NCBI RefSeq assembly: GCF_022770205.1
Contig: NZ_JALEIK010000022.1
Location: 1 to 50,533 of the forward strand
Source of the DNA: Helicobacter sp.
Lineage (GTDB): Bacteria > Campylobacterota > Campylobacteria > Campylobacterales > Helicobacteraceae
DNA: 50,533 nt
Direction of reading: 5' to 3'
Shown here: positions 18,225-27,483 of the stretch, piece by piece
Layout of the letters: every line of letters starts with the position of its first letter
How positions within the stretch are numbered: the first letter of the stretch is position 1
Notes under the pieces: generated by a model
Told to the model about the DNA's origin: nothing
Databases searched by the model: none
What the model saw: only the letters and a program-made list of their open reading frames with translations
Position numbers and translations under genes: made by a program

Positions 18225-19619
18225 ATGAGTAATATTGTCACGCGTTTTGCACCATCTCCTACGGGTTATTTGCATATTGGAGGTTTACGCACGGCACTTT
18301 TTAATTATTTATATGCTAGGGCAAATGGGGGGAAGTTTTTATTGCGCATTGAAGATACAGATTTAGCACGCAATTCCACAGATGCTAAAGATGCAATTAT
18401 CCAAGCCTTTGATTGGGTGGGAATGGATTATGATGGCGAAGTGGTGTATCAAAGCCAAAGATTTGCGCTGTATGCGGAGTATGTGCAGCGTTTATTGCAG
18501 GAGGGGAAGGCATATTATTGCTATATGCAAAAAGAGGAATTAGACATTAAGCGCAAAGAAGCAGAAACAAAGGGGCAAGTGTGGAAGTATGATAGGCGTT
18601 ATAGGGATTTTAGTGGCACGCCACCAGAGGGTGTGAAGCCTGTTGTTAGAATCAAAGCTCCCCTTGAGGGTGAGATTGTGTTTAAAGATAGCATAAAAGG
18701 GGAAATGCGCATTAATGCAAAAGAGTTAGATGATTTTATTATCGCAAGAAGCGATGGAGTGCCAACTTACAATTTTGTTGTTGCAATTGATGATGCGCTT
18801 ATGGGTGTTAGCGATGTGATTCGTGGCGATGACCATTTAAGCAACACGCCTAAACAAATTGTGGTGTATGAAGCATTAGGATTTGAAGTACCACGCTTTT
18901 TTCACGTGCCTATGATTTTAAACCCACAAGGGCAAAAATTAAGCAAACGCGATGGTGCAATGGGTGTAATGGAATATAAAGACTTAGGATATTTACCCCA
19001 AGCACTTTTAAATTTTTTAGTGCGTTTAGGTTGGAGTTATGGCGATAAAGAAATTTTTTCAATGCAAGAAATGCTAGAGCTTTTTAATCCAAATGCTCTA
19101 AATTCTTCCCCTTCCTCTTATAATGCAGAAAAACTGCTTTGGCTAAATGCGCATTATTTAAATGCGCTAGATAAGGAATCGCTAAATACGATTCTACCTT
19201 TTTATGGCGCAAATGTGCCTAGTGGAAAGGCGCAAGAGATTTTGTATCCTGAGATTAAAGAGCGTTCAAAGACTTTAGTGGAATTCGTTTGCATTTTACA
19301 AGAGTGTCTAAAACCTGTGGAATCCTTTGATGAAAAAATGCACCAAAAAGTCAAAAGCGAGGAAAATATCCATTTTTTTAAAGAGTTTCTTGTGTATTTA
19401 AACACACTTAAAAAACCTTTAGAAACGCCACAAGAAGTAGAGAGTGAGATTGCAGCATTTGCGGATTTTCAAGGATTAAAGGCAAAAAGCTTATTTATGC
19501 CTTTGCGCTATGCTCTATTAGGAAGAAGCGGGGGCGTTGGAATTGCGCCGCTTATTGCTACATTAGGTGTTGAGGAGACAAAGGAACGGATTTTAAAGGC
19601 AATTGAGAGTTTAAAGTAG
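18225..19619 (+). CDS. gltX: Glutamyl-tRNA synthetase GltX1
   Basis: A 464-aa class I synthetase. The ATP motif is PSPTGYLHIGGLRTALFNY (HIGG at residues 17-20), and KLSKRDG near residue 238 is the KMSKS equivalent. Helicobacter carries two GltX; residue patterns (CYMQKEEL, YDRRYRDFSGTPPEGV) and the 464-aa length match the canonical GltX1 rather than the divergent GltX2. It charges tRNA(Glu). Mischarged Glu-tRNA(Gln) made by GltX2 is corrected by the GatCAB complex, whose B subunit is encoded upstream. Confidence 0.94.
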   Translation: MSNIVTRFAPSPTGYLHIGGLRTALFNYLYARANGGKFLLRIEDTDLARNSTDAKDAIIQAFDWVGMDYDGEVVYQSQRFALYAEYVQRLLQEGKAYYCYMQKEELDIKRKEAETKGQVWKYDRRYRDFSGTPPEGVKPVVRIKAPLEGEIVFKDSIKGEMRINAKELDDFIIARSDGVPTYNFVVAIDDALMGVSDVIRGDDHLSNTPKQIVVYEALGFEVPRFFHVPMILNPQGQKLSKRDGAMGVMEYKDLGYLPQALLNFLVRLGWSYGDKEIFSMQEMLELFNPNALNSSPSSYNAEKLLWLNAHYLNALDKESLNTILPFYGANVPSGKAQEILYPEIKERSKTLVEFVCILQECLKPVESFDEKMHQKVKSEENIHFFKEFLVYLNTLKKPLETPQEVESEIAAFADFQGLKAKSLFMPLRYALLGRSGGVGIAPLIATLGVEETKERILKAIESLK

Positions 19620-19649
19620 TGCTAAAACAGACTTTAAAAGAGAAAAGAG

Positions 19650-19655
19650 TATAAT
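19650..19655 (+). promoter_or_regulatory. Predicted -10 box for WD40 gene and ispG
   Basis: A perfect TATAAT 37 bp before the WD40 ATG, in the 73-bp gap after gltX. Confidence 0.5.
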
Positions 19656-19692
19656 TATCATTTGCTAGGATTTTTTGGGATAGGAGTTTGCG

Positions 19693-21870
19693 ATGTTTCC
19701 GATAAAAACAAAGATGAGACTTGTTGGAAGTGCCTTGGGGATTGGAATTGATAAGGATTCTGTTATTTGTGTGGATAATTTTTATAATGTTTCTCGATTC
19801 TCAAAAGAAGATTATGTGATTGACAAAGCATTGCAATTAGGAAAAGATTTAGAATCTTTGCACCATTTTAGCAAGGCTGTTGCAGTTTCTTATGGCACTT
19901 CTAAAGTTGCTATGGGATTTGCTAAGGCAACAAAAGGAATCGTTATTAATACCACCCCAGAGATTGCACCCATTGCACAGCTGACTTGGCAAAAACTCCA
20001 AATTTCAAAAATTGCCTACTCTTGCGATGATAGCTTGCTAGCTACCGGTGGCGAAGATGGGCGTGTACTTGTGTATTCAGCGGATAATTATCAGCTTGTC
20101 TTTAGTCTTCCACCTCTTCCAGATACGATTTCTTCTATCGTTTTTAGCGAAGATGATAGTTTGATTTTTTCTGCATCTTTTGACAAGAATGCAACGATTT
20201 TTAATAGCCTTAAAAACACACAAGTTGCCACACTTAAAGTGGAATATTTAATTGAAGATGCCTTTTTTTATGCAGAAAATACAAAGCTATTTTGCGTAAC
20301 AAAAGAGGGAAAAGCTTTGATTTATAATATCACAGAAGATAGGATTGAAAGTGAGATTTTTTTACAGGGAGCTTGGCTAACAATTTGCCATAAATTACCC
20401 GAAGAAGACTTTGCTATTGTAGGGGGGAAGGATAAACAGCTTAGAATTATCCGTTTAAGTGATAATGTGTTAATAGAATCCATAACTCTAGAACAAAGCG
20501 GAATCACCACAATGCGTTTTGACAAAAATTTGCTTTACATTGGATATTCTGATGGTGTGGTAGAAATTGTAGATATTGATGCAGCGCGCGAAGAAATGCT
20601 TGAACTTTTAAACAAAGATGATTTAAAGGGTGCGCTTAGCGTGATTCAAGAAAAAAATATTTTTTTAAAAACAATGCGTGCATATTGCGAGAAGTTGGAA
20701 TCGCAATGGAAAGAGGCTTTAGCAAAGGCAATTGATTTGTTAGCAAAGGATCAAATGCAAGAGGCAACGGCTGTTATTGAACCTTTTATGCTAGACAAAG
20801 CAAAAAAAGAAGAGTTTGATTATTATTGGCAGCAAAAGGAATTTACAGCAAAGTTTATGGATGCATTGGAAGCAAAAAACTATGCGGAAGCTTATCGCTT
20901 AAGTGAGCAACATTCGTATCTTAAAGACACAATTGCTTATGAAGAAGTGGAGAATTTATGGAATAAAACTTTTGAAGTTTGCAAACGCTTATTATTCCAA
21001 GATCCAAAAGGAAATTTGGCAAAAGCGCAGGACTTATTGCGTCCTTTTGCTTTGGCAAAATGCAAAAAGGATTCTGTGATGATGTTGCTTAGAAATAGCG
21101 ATAAATATGTGCAAGCCGACAAAGAATACCGCGCAAAAAATTTTGTAGAATACTTCAAAATGACTGAACGCTTTCCATTTTTAAAAGATGTGCTTATCTA
21201 TAAAAGTGCGCTTTTTATTGGCGATCAAATTGTCCAAAGAATCAATGCGTTAGAGAATCAAACTGATTTTGCAAAAGCTCTTGAAATGTGCAAATTGTTA
21301 GCTTCTATGGCACCTTTTAAAAATATTGCAAATTCTAAAATTGAAACTATTCAACTTAAGCAAAACTTCTCCCAAGCGTGCAGTGAAAATAAGTTAAGTG
21401 AAGCTTTCAAGCTTGCAGAGGAGCATTATGAGTTGCGCTCAATGCCTGAATATAAGATTCTATACGACACCTTTAAGGAACACGAAAAGATCGCCTTTAG
21501 TTTTGCTGTTGTAGGCAATGGTAAGAATGTGCTAGATCATCTAAAGGATTATTTGCACATTGACTGCTGGATTGATAAAATTGCAGCAATTTTAAAGATT
21601 GCGTATTTGGCGGAATTTTCAAAAAATGCTCCGGGCAAAGAAGGTGCGCTAGAAAACATTTCTTGGAAAGAAACTTTTCAATATTATATTGAGCGTTATG
21701 GTAAAGATGAAGAGCTTAAGAAGGTTGTTTATGAAATGGGTTTGCAAAATGAACTAGATAGCATTCCCTTTGATGGAAATCCCAAAGGCTATCTTAGCAC
21801 AATCATAGCAGACTCTTTGCTATCTATTAATGAACAGCCTTTACATCAGCACGAAGAAGAAGGTAAATAG
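19693..21870 (+). CDS. Large WD40-repeat protein, function unknown
   Basis: A 725-aa soluble protein. Residues about 15-300 form WD40-like beta-propeller blades, e.g. KIAYSCDDSLLATGGEDGRV, ISSIVFSEDDSLIFSASFD and the degenerate DFAIVGGKDKQLRIIRLSD. Residues about 305-640 are helical and contain a repeated pattern, ...KALEAKNYAEAYRLSEQHSYLKD-like, in which phrases of the type 'F/YxxAxRLxExxxxLKxxxxY' recur (about 380-410, 480-510, 585-615), resembling TPR-type solenoids. No signal peptide or transmembrane helix, so probably cytoplasmic and a scaffold. It abuts ispG. I recall such proteins in other Campylobacterota but no assigned role. Confidence 0.75.
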   Translation: MFPIKTKMRLVGSALGIGIDKDSVICVDNFYNVSRFSKEDYVIDKALQLGKDLESLHHFSKAVAVSYGTSKVAMGFAKATKGIVINTTPEIAPIAQLTWQKLQISKIAYSCDDSLLATGGEDGRVLVYSADNYQLVFSLPPLPDTISSIVFSEDDSLIFSASFDKNATIFNSLKNTQVATLKVEYLIEDAFFYAENTKLFCVTKEGKALIYNITEDRIESEIFLQGAWLTICHKLPEEDFAIVGGKDKQLRIIRLSDNVLIESITLEQSGITTMRFDKNLLYIGYSDGVVEIVDIDAAREEMLELLNKDDLKGALSVIQEKNIFLKTMRAYCEKLESQWKEALAKAIDLLAKDQMQEATAVIEPFMLDKAKKEEFDYYWQQKEFTAKFMDALEAKNYAEAYRLSEQHSYLKDTIAYEEVENLWNKTFEVCKRLLFQDPKGNLAKAQDLLRPFALAKCKKDSVMMLLRNSDKYVQADKEYRAKNFVEYFKMTERFPFLKDVLIYKSALFIGDQIVQRINALENQTDFAKALEMCKLLASMAPFKNIANSKIETIQLKQNFSQACSENKLSEAFKLAEEHYELRSMPEYKILYDTFKEHEKIAFSFAVVGNGKNVLDHLKDYLHIDCWIDKIAAILKIAYLAEFSKNAPGKEGALENISWKETFQYYIERYGKDEELKKVVYEMGLQNELDSIPFDGNPKGYLSTIIADSLLSINEQPLHQHEEEGK

Positions 21871-22965
21871 TTGGAATCCATAATCAAACAACGCTATAAA
21901 ACAAAGCAAATTGCAGTAGGAAATGTGTTAATAGGAGGCGATGCGCCCATTTCTGTGCAGAGTATGACTTTTAGCAAGACTTCTGATTTAGAGATAACAA
22001 AAGCACAAATTGATAGTTTGCAACTTGCAGGTTGCGATATTGTGCGTGTTGCTGTGAGTGATAGTGAGGATGCAAATGCACTAAAAACACTTAAAAAGAT
22101 GGTTTCCCTGCCCCTTGTTGCTGATATTCACTTCCGCTATAAGTTTGCGCTAATTGCCGCTGAGTGTGTGGATTGTATCCGCATAAATCCCGGCAATATT
22201 GGTTCAAAAGAAAAGATTAAAGCTGTTGTTGATGCGTGCAAAGAAAGGGGGATTCCTATTAGAATTGGTGTGAATGCTGGGAGTTTAGAGAAGCAATTTG
22301 AAAAAAAGTATGGCGCAACACCTAAGGGAATGGTAGAATCCGCCCTTTATAACATTAAGCTTTTAGAAGATTTTGGTTTTACAAATCTTAAAGTTTCCTT
22401 AAAAGCAAGCGATGTGGAGCGCACAATGGCAGCGTATAGAATGCTGCGTCCTTTAGTGGAATATCCTTTTCATTTAGGCGTTACGGAAGCTGGCGATTTA
22501 GAATCTTCTATGCTTAAAAGCTCTATGGCTTTAGGTGGGCTTTTAATGGAGGGCATTGGAGATACGATGCGCGTGTCAATCACGGGGGAGTTAGAGAAAG
22601 AAATTGAAGTTGCGCGTGGAATCTTGCGTTATAGTGGGCGGCAAAAGGAAGGCATTACTTATATCTCTTGCCCTACTTGTGGGAGATTGCAAGCAGATTT
22701 AGTGCCGATTTTAAAGGAATTAAAGCAAAGGATGCCAAAAATTACCGCACCAATGCAACTCTCTGTTATGGGTTGTGCTGTGAATGCGCTAGGGGAGGCA
22801 AAGCACGCTGATGTCGCCATTGCCTTTGGGAATGGAGATGGGCTTGTGATTAAAAAAGGTGAGATTGTTGGTAAGTATAAGCAAGAGGAGCTTATTGATG
22901 TGTTTATTAAAGAAGTGGTAAAGACAGAAGGTGAAATGTTGCAAGCTAAGAAAGAAGGCAAATAA
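21871..22965 (+). CDS. ispG: 4-hydroxy-3-methylbut-2-enyl diphosphate synthase
   Basis: A 364-aa IspG/GcpE, the 4Fe-4S enzyme that makes HMBPP in the non-mevalonate isoprenoid pathway. The start of the TIM barrel is seen in [16 protein letters not shown]. Cluster ligands are in [14 protein letters not shown] and [11 protein letters not shown] (Cys, Cys, Cys and Glu). TTG is the start, immediately after the WD40 stop, with GAAGAAGG about 9 nt upstream. It is likely co-transcribed with the WD40 gene. Confidence 0.93.
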   Translation: MESIIKQRYKTKQIAVGNVLIGGDAPISVQSMTFSKTSDLEITKAQIDSLQLAGCDIVRVAVSDSEDANALKTLKKMVSLPLVADIHFRYKFALIAAECVDCIRINPGNIGSKEKIKAVVDACKERGIPIRIGVNAGSLEKQFEKKYGATPKGMVESALYNIKLLEDFGFTNLKVSLKASDVERTMAAYRMLRPLVEYPFHLGVTEAGDLESSMLKSSMALGGLLMEGIGDTMRVSITGELEKEIEVARGILRYSGRQKEGITYISCPTCGRLQADLVPILKELKQRMPKITAPMQLSVMGCAVNALGEAKHADVAIAFGNGDGLVIKKGEIVGKYKQEELIDVFIKEVVKTEGEMLQAKKEGK

Positions 22966-22967
22966 AG

Positions 22968-23777
22968 CTACATTGACTCTTGTAGCAACTTAATATTTTT
23001 AAGAGTGGCATTAAAGGAATCCATATCTAATTTGTAGTGGCGTATGTATTGCAAGGCAGTGTTAATTTGTGTCTGCTCTGCAATGCTAAAAGGGCTAATG
23101 AGTGCATTTATCACTCTTAAGGGATAAATGTAGGGCTCTAAATCTTTTGGCGGTTCATCTTCTAAGAGATAGTGCGCAGTTTGCACCATTGTACGTTCAA
23201 AGTTCCAATGCTCAAACAAAAGCTCTAAAATTTTAAATTGATTGCAATTAAGAAATGTGTTTTCTGAGTCTATAAAGGCTTGGGGGTTAAATTTTTGCAC
23301 AAACTCTTGTTCTTTGTTTTTCTTTTTCACGCAATCTGTAATGATTACCATTCCAATATGCATTACAAGTGCACAAGGCATTAAGATTCCTAATAACTCT
23401 TTTTTATCTTGATACCATTGGAATAAAAATGCGCTTTTTAAATTTGCAACATTAACAAATTGCTTGGTGTTAATGCTATAGGGACTTAAATCAATCTGAA
23501 AGCTTGCCTTTACCGCACTTGCAATAGCTAGCCCTTTTGCTGTGGAAATTCCAAACATAGAAACGGCTTGAAAAACAGAGTGGATTTTTCGCGTGTAACC
23601 ATAAATGGGGGAGTTTGCATATTTAATCAATTCTGCTGTCAAAAAGGGGTCTTTTTCAATAATGCTAGTAACTTGCTTGATCGTTGTTTCTTCGTCTAGG
23701 CAAATTTTTTGAAGTGCAACAATGGTTTGTGGCAAGGGAGGAAGTGCTTCAATATCAGCACTAATAAGACTTTTCAT
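22968..23777 (-). CDS. HDOD-domain protein
   Basis: A 269-aa HDOD protein: LPPLPQTIVALQKICLD...IEKDPFLTAELIKYANSPIYG..., AVSMFGISTAKGLAIASAV is the hallmark of this HD-related domain that has lost the full metal site. HDOD proteins usually act in signalling (chemotaxis, stress, c-di-GMP linked) without known catalysis. I chose ATG 23777 because GAGAG lies 8 nt upstream; the ATG 30 nt earlier has no ribosome site. It converges with ispG (2 bp gap) and is divergent from hldD. Confidence 0.82.
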   Translation of the reverse strand: MKSLISADIEALPPLPQTIVALQKICLDEETTIKQVTSIIEKDPFLTAELIKYANSPIYGYTRKIHSVFQAVSMFGISTAKGLAIASAVKASFQIDLSPYSINTKQFVNVANLKSAFLFQWYQDKKELLGILMPCALVMHIGMVIITDCVKKKNKEQEFVQKFNPQAFIDSENTFLNCNQFKILELLFEHWNFERTMVQTAHYLLEDEPPKDLEPYIYPLRVINALISPFSIAEQTQINTALQYIRHYKLDMDSFNATLKNIKLLQESM

Positions 23778-23880
23778 TATAATAACTCTCAAAAAATATA
23801 AATGCAATAAAGTTTTTATAAATATAACATAAAATATCTATTTTTGAACCTTAATTGGCGCAATATTGTAGGGTTTTTGT

Positions 23881-23886
23881 TATAAT
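23881..23886 (+). promoter_or_regulatory. Predicted -10 box for heptose operon
   Basis: TATAAT preceded by a T-rich stretch, 36 bp before the hldD ATG; likely drives hldD-hldE-gmhA and the 144-aa gene. Confidence 0.55.
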
Positions 23887-23921
23887 CCTAAGAGTTATTT
23901 TAAGAATTTTTAGGAAATGCA

Positions 23922-24935
23922 ATGCAATACATTGATGATTCTTTAGAGGGCAAAAGGATTCTCATTACAGGTGGGGCTGGATTTATTGGTTCAAATTTAG
24001 CACTTTATTTTCAAAAACACCATAGGGCGCGGGTAGTTGTTTTTGATAGTTTTAGAAGTGAGAAAACCTTTAGCAATGGGCATTTTAAATCGCTTGGACA
24101 TTTTAAGAATTTATTAGATTTTAAAGGTGAAGTGATTGTTGGGGATATTACAAATAAAGCGGATTTAGAGAGATTGGAAACCTATAATTTTGATTATATC
24201 TTTCATCAAGCGGCAATTTCTGATACGACAATAATTCATCAAGAAGAGATTTTACGCACAAATGTTAATGCTTACAAGGACTTGCTAAATTTATGTGTGC
24301 ATCAAGGGGTAAAAATGATTTATGCTTCAAGTGCGGGTGTGTATGGAAACTCCCCTGCACCAAATCGCATAGGCAGCGGTGAGATTCCAGAAAATGTGTA
24401 TGGGTTTTCAAAGCTTATGATGGACAATCTTACGCAAAAATATTTGGAGGAATATCCTAATTTAAGCATTGTGGGCTTGCGTTATTTTAATGTGTATGGA
24501 AACAAGGAAGTCTATAAGGGCAAAACGGCTTCAATGGTTTTACAGCTTGGGCTACAAGCTTTGAAGCAAAAAAGGGTGCGCTTGTTTAAAAAAGGGGAGC
24601 AAAAGCGTGATTTTGTGTATATTGAAGATGTGATTCAAGCAAACATTAAAGCAATGGAATCTAAAAAAAGCGGTGTGTATAATGTAGGAAGTGGCAATGC
24701 ACGCTCTTTTAATGATATTATTGCTTGCTTAAAAGAGAATTTAGGCGAGTTTGCAGTGGAGTATTTTGACAATCCTTATGCGTTTTTTCAAACACACACA
24801 GAGGCGGATATTACGCTAACAAAGGAGTTTTTAGGCTACGCTCCGCGCTTTTCTTTAGAATATGGGGTGAGAGATTATTTGCTTAAAATTAAGGAAATCC
24901 ACGCAAATGGCTTGTGGGATGCAATTGTAGGATAA
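23922..24935 (+). CDS. hldD: ADP-heptose 6-epimerase HldD
   Basis: A 337-aa short-chain dehydrogenase. NAD(P) motif ITGGAGFIGSNLALYFQ, catalytic YGFSKLMMDN (Tyr-x3-Lys) and ASSAGVYGN are present. It converts ADP-D-glycero-D-manno-heptose to the L-glycero form used in the lipopolysaccharide inner core. First gene of the cluster, 3 bp before hldE. Confidence 0.93.
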   Translation: MQYIDDSLEGKRILITGGAGFIGSNLALYFQKHHRARVVVFDSFRSEKTFSNGHFKSLGHFKNLLDFKGEVIVGDITNKADLERLETYNFDYIFHQAAISDTTIIHQEEILRTNVNAYKDLLNLCVHQGVKMIYASSAGVYGNSPAPNRIGSGEIPENVYGFSKLMMDNLTQKYLEEYPNLSIVGLRYFNVYGNKEVYKGKTASMVLQLGLQALKQKRVRLFKKGEQKRDFVYIEDVIQANIKAMESKKSGVYNVGSGNARSFNDIIACLKENLGEFAVEYFDNPYAFFQTHTEADITLTKEFLGYAPRFSLEYGVRDYLLKIKEIHANGLWDAIVG

Positions 24936-24938
24936 GAA

Positions 24939-26477
24939 GTGAAGCCAAAGATTTTAGTTGTTGGGGATTTGATTTTGGATCATTATATTTGGGGGAATTG
25001 TGAGCGCATTTCGCCAGAAGCCCCTGTGCAAGTCATTGATGTAAAAAAAGAATCCTTAAATTTAGGCGGTGCGTGCAATGTTGCTAGCAATCTTGTGGGT
25101 TTAGATTCTAGCGTTTGGATTTGTGGAATTGCAGGGAAAGATGAAGCAGGAAGCACGCTAAAAGCGGAGTTAGAAAAGTTAGGAATCCACACAGATGGAA
25201 TCTTTTTTGAAAAAAATCGCCCAACCACGCAAAAATCGCGCATTATCGCTGGACACCAGCAAGTTGTGCGTGTGGATAGGGAAGATAAAACACAAATTAC
25301 TAAAGAAGCCGAAGCATTTATTTTAAAGTTCACAGAAGCATTGATTTTGGATTCCAACATTGCGTGCGTTGTGTTAAGTGATTATCAAAAAGGTGTGCTA
25401 AGTGTGGAGCTTACACAACGCTTAATTGCTCTAGCAAAAAGTAAAGGCGTAAAAATCCTAGCCGACCCAAAGGGCAGGGATTATACAAAATACAAGGGCG
25501 CGACACTTCTAACGCCTAACAAAAAGGAAGCCACAGAAGCCACTAGTATTACAATTGGCGATGAAGCTAGCTTAAAAGAAGCCCTTGTGTGCTTGCAAGA
25601 TTTATGTGATTTAGAGATTTCTTTAATCACGCTTAGCGAAGATGGAATCGCTTTTAGAGAAAGTGCCGCAAAAGAGATAAAAAGGATTCCAACTATTGCG
25701 CGGGAAGTCTTTGATGTAACGGGGGCTGGAGACACGGTGATTGCATCACTTGCCTATATGTTAGCCTTAGGTAAGCCTATTTCTCAAAGCGTGTATTTTG
25801 CAAATGCAGCTGCTGCTGTGGTCGTTAGCAAGCTAGGTTCAGCAACAGCAAGCAAGCAAGAGATTTTGGCGCATTTAAAGCGCAATAATCTTTTAGATTC
25901 CACACTTGCAAATGCGGAATTTTTAAAAATCTTTGATGTTAAGCAGGAGAATTTTGGTTTCAATTCCCAAGTCAGTAAGATTTTAAAGCGCAAGGTGCTT
26001 AATTTTTATAGGGATAAATGGATTCAACAAGACGAATTTATTCCCTTTTTAAAAACTTTAGAAAAGCTAAAGCAAGAAGGGTTTAAGGTGATTTTTACCA
26101 ATGGTTGTTTTGATCTTTTGCATTTAGGGCATTTGGATTATCTCCACAAGGCGCGTAAATTAGGAGATTTGTTAATTGTTGGATTAAATAACGATGCTTC
26201 CATTAAACGCTTAAAAGGAAATGCGCGTCCTGTGAATTGCCAGAGGGATAGAATCGCACAACTTTGCGCCTTAGAATGCGTGGATTTTGTGGTGGTGTTT
26301 GACACAGATACGCCAGAGGAGCTCATTGCAAAAATCCGCCCTGATGTGCTTGTCAAGGGTGCGGATTATAAAAATAAGGAAGTTGTGGGCGCAAAATTTA
26401 GCAAGGAAGTGCGTTTGATTGATTTTGTGGAGGGCAAAAGCACGACTAATTTAATCCAAAAAATTAAAAATTTATAA
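24939..26477 (+). CDS. hldE: Bifunctional heptose kinase/adenylyltransferase HldE
   Basis: A 512-aa two-domain enzyme. The N-terminal ribokinase-type domain (about 1-315) has [13 protein letters not shown] and the DVTGAGDTV anion-hole motif. The C-terminal nucleotidyltransferase has [20 protein letters not shown] near residue 390. It phosphorylates heptose 7-phosphate and then adenylates heptose 1-phosphate. It starts with GTG. At 512 aa it is longer than usual (about 460-480), owing to a linker of about 40 extra residues near 320-380. The phosphatase GmhB needed between the two reactions is not in this cluster. Confidence 0.92.
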   Translation: MKPKILVVGDLILDHYIWGNCERISPEAPVQVIDVKKESLNLGGACNVASNLVGLDSSVWICGIAGKDEAGSTLKAELEKLGIHTDGIFFEKNRPTTQKSRIIAGHQQVVRVDREDKTQITKEAEAFILKFTEALILDSNIACVVLSDYQKGVLSVELTQRLIALAKSKGVKILADPKGRDYTKYKGATLLTPNKKEATEATSITIGDEASLKEALVCLQDLCDLEISLITLSEDGIAFRESAAKEIKRIPTIAREVFDVTGAGDTVIASLAYMLALGKPISQSVYFANAAAAVVVSKLGSATASKQEILAHLKRNNLLDSTLANAEFLKIFDVKQENFGFNSQVSKILKRKVLNFYRDKWIQQDEFIPFLKTLEKLKQEGFKVIFTNGCFDLLHLGHLDYLHKARKLGDLLIVGLNNDASIKRLKGNARPVNCQRDRIAQLCALECVDFVVVFDTDTPEELIAKIRPDVLVKGADYKNKEVVGAKFSKEVRLIDFVEGKSTTNLIQKIKNL

Positions 26478-26487
26478 AGGAATTGCA

Positions 26488-27048
26488 ATGCAAACATTAA
26501 TTTTAAGCGAAATACAAGCGCATTTGCAAAGTGCGCAAAAGATGGAATCTCTAGTGCCCACTTTAGAGATTGCAGCAAAAATGGCAATTGACACGCTAAA
26601 GAAGGGGAATAAGATTCTCGTTTGTGGCAATGGTGGAAGTGCAGCAGATGCACAGCACATTGCAGCGGAGCTTGCAGGGCGTTATAAAAAAGAGCGACAA
26701 GGCTTAAGCGCAATTGCACTTACAACAGATACTAGTGCTCTTACGGCTATTGGCAATGATTATGGCTATGATTATGTGTTTTCTAGGCAGCTTGAAGCAT
26801 TGGGAAGGGAGGGGGATTTGCTATGGGGAATCTCTACAAGTGGAAATAGTAAAAATGTGCTAAATGCACTAGAAAAGGCACGCAAAATGGGCTGTAAGAC
26901 TTTAGGCTTTAGCGGTAGAGATGGTGGGGCTATGCGCAAACTTTGTGATGTGCTATTAATCTCTCCTAGTGATGATACGCCAAGAATCCAAGAAATGCAC
27001 ATTTTAATGGGGCATATTCTTTGTGATTTGATTGAAAAAAGCTATTAG
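26488..27048 (+). CDS. gmhA: Phosphoheptose isomerase GmhA
   Basis: A 186-aa SIS-domain isomerase: [40 protein letters not shown] and [15 protein letters not shown]. It converts sedoheptulose 7-phosphate to heptose 7-phosphate, the first step of the pathway in which HldE and HldD act. ADP-heptose made by these enzymes is also an innate immune signal in Helicobacter and Campylobacter (established for those genera). Confidence 0.95.
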   Translation: MQTLILSEIQAHLQSAQKMESLVPTLEIAAKMAIDTLKKGNKILVCGNGGSAADAQHIAAELAGRYKKERQGLSAIALTTDTSALTAIGNDYGYDYVFSRQLEALGREGDLLWGISTSGNSKNVLNALEKARKMGCKTLGFSGRDGGAMRKLCDVLLISPSDDTPRIQEMHILMGHILCDLIEKSY

Positions 27049-27483
27049 ATGTTTTTTGAAAAAATCATTTCTGTATGTTCTAGTGATGGATTTTCTCTGC
27101 AAAACGCACTCTTTAAGCAGTTAGAAAATGGTGGAATCCAAGCAGATTTTAGCGATTTAAATGCAGATGCAAATGGAATTTATTTTCACTATCCTAACAA
27201 CAAGTATCAAAAGGTTTTACTTTACCAAGCAAAAGTCCAAGAAATTGTTTTTAGAAATCAAGGAGCACCTTGCGTGCATTTGTGTGGTTGTAGAGATTGT
27301 TTGCAGAATTTAAAAAATTCAGATTTTTTAGCCGTGCTTGCTTATGATTTGCGCTTTTTTCTAGGGATTTATTCCCATAAGGTGCAGATTAAATTCTTTA
27401 ACGACAAGCCTTTAGCATTGTGTTTAGAGTGTGTGAAGATTGCTGGATTTAGCGGGGATTTAAAGGGATTTTTGAAGGGATAA
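27049..27483 (+). CDS. Cys-rich protein of unknown function
   Basis: A 144-aa protein I cannot assign. It begins directly after the gmhA stop, so it is translationally coupled to the heptose genes. Six or more cysteines stand out: Cys10, a cluster CVHLCGCRDC at about residues 75-84, and CLECVK near 124-129. The spacing would suit a zinc or iron-sulfur site. No signal peptide. Its 3' end overlaps cca on the other strand by 24 nt. Could be linked to heptose synthesis by position only. Confidence 0.6.
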   Translation: MFFEKIISVCSSDGFSLQNALFKQLENGGIQADFSDLNADANGIYFHYPNNKYQKVLLYQAKVQEIVFRNQGAPCVHLCGCRDCLQNLKNSDFLAVLAYDLRFFLGIYSHKVQIKFFNDKPLALCLECVKIAGFSGDLKGFLKG

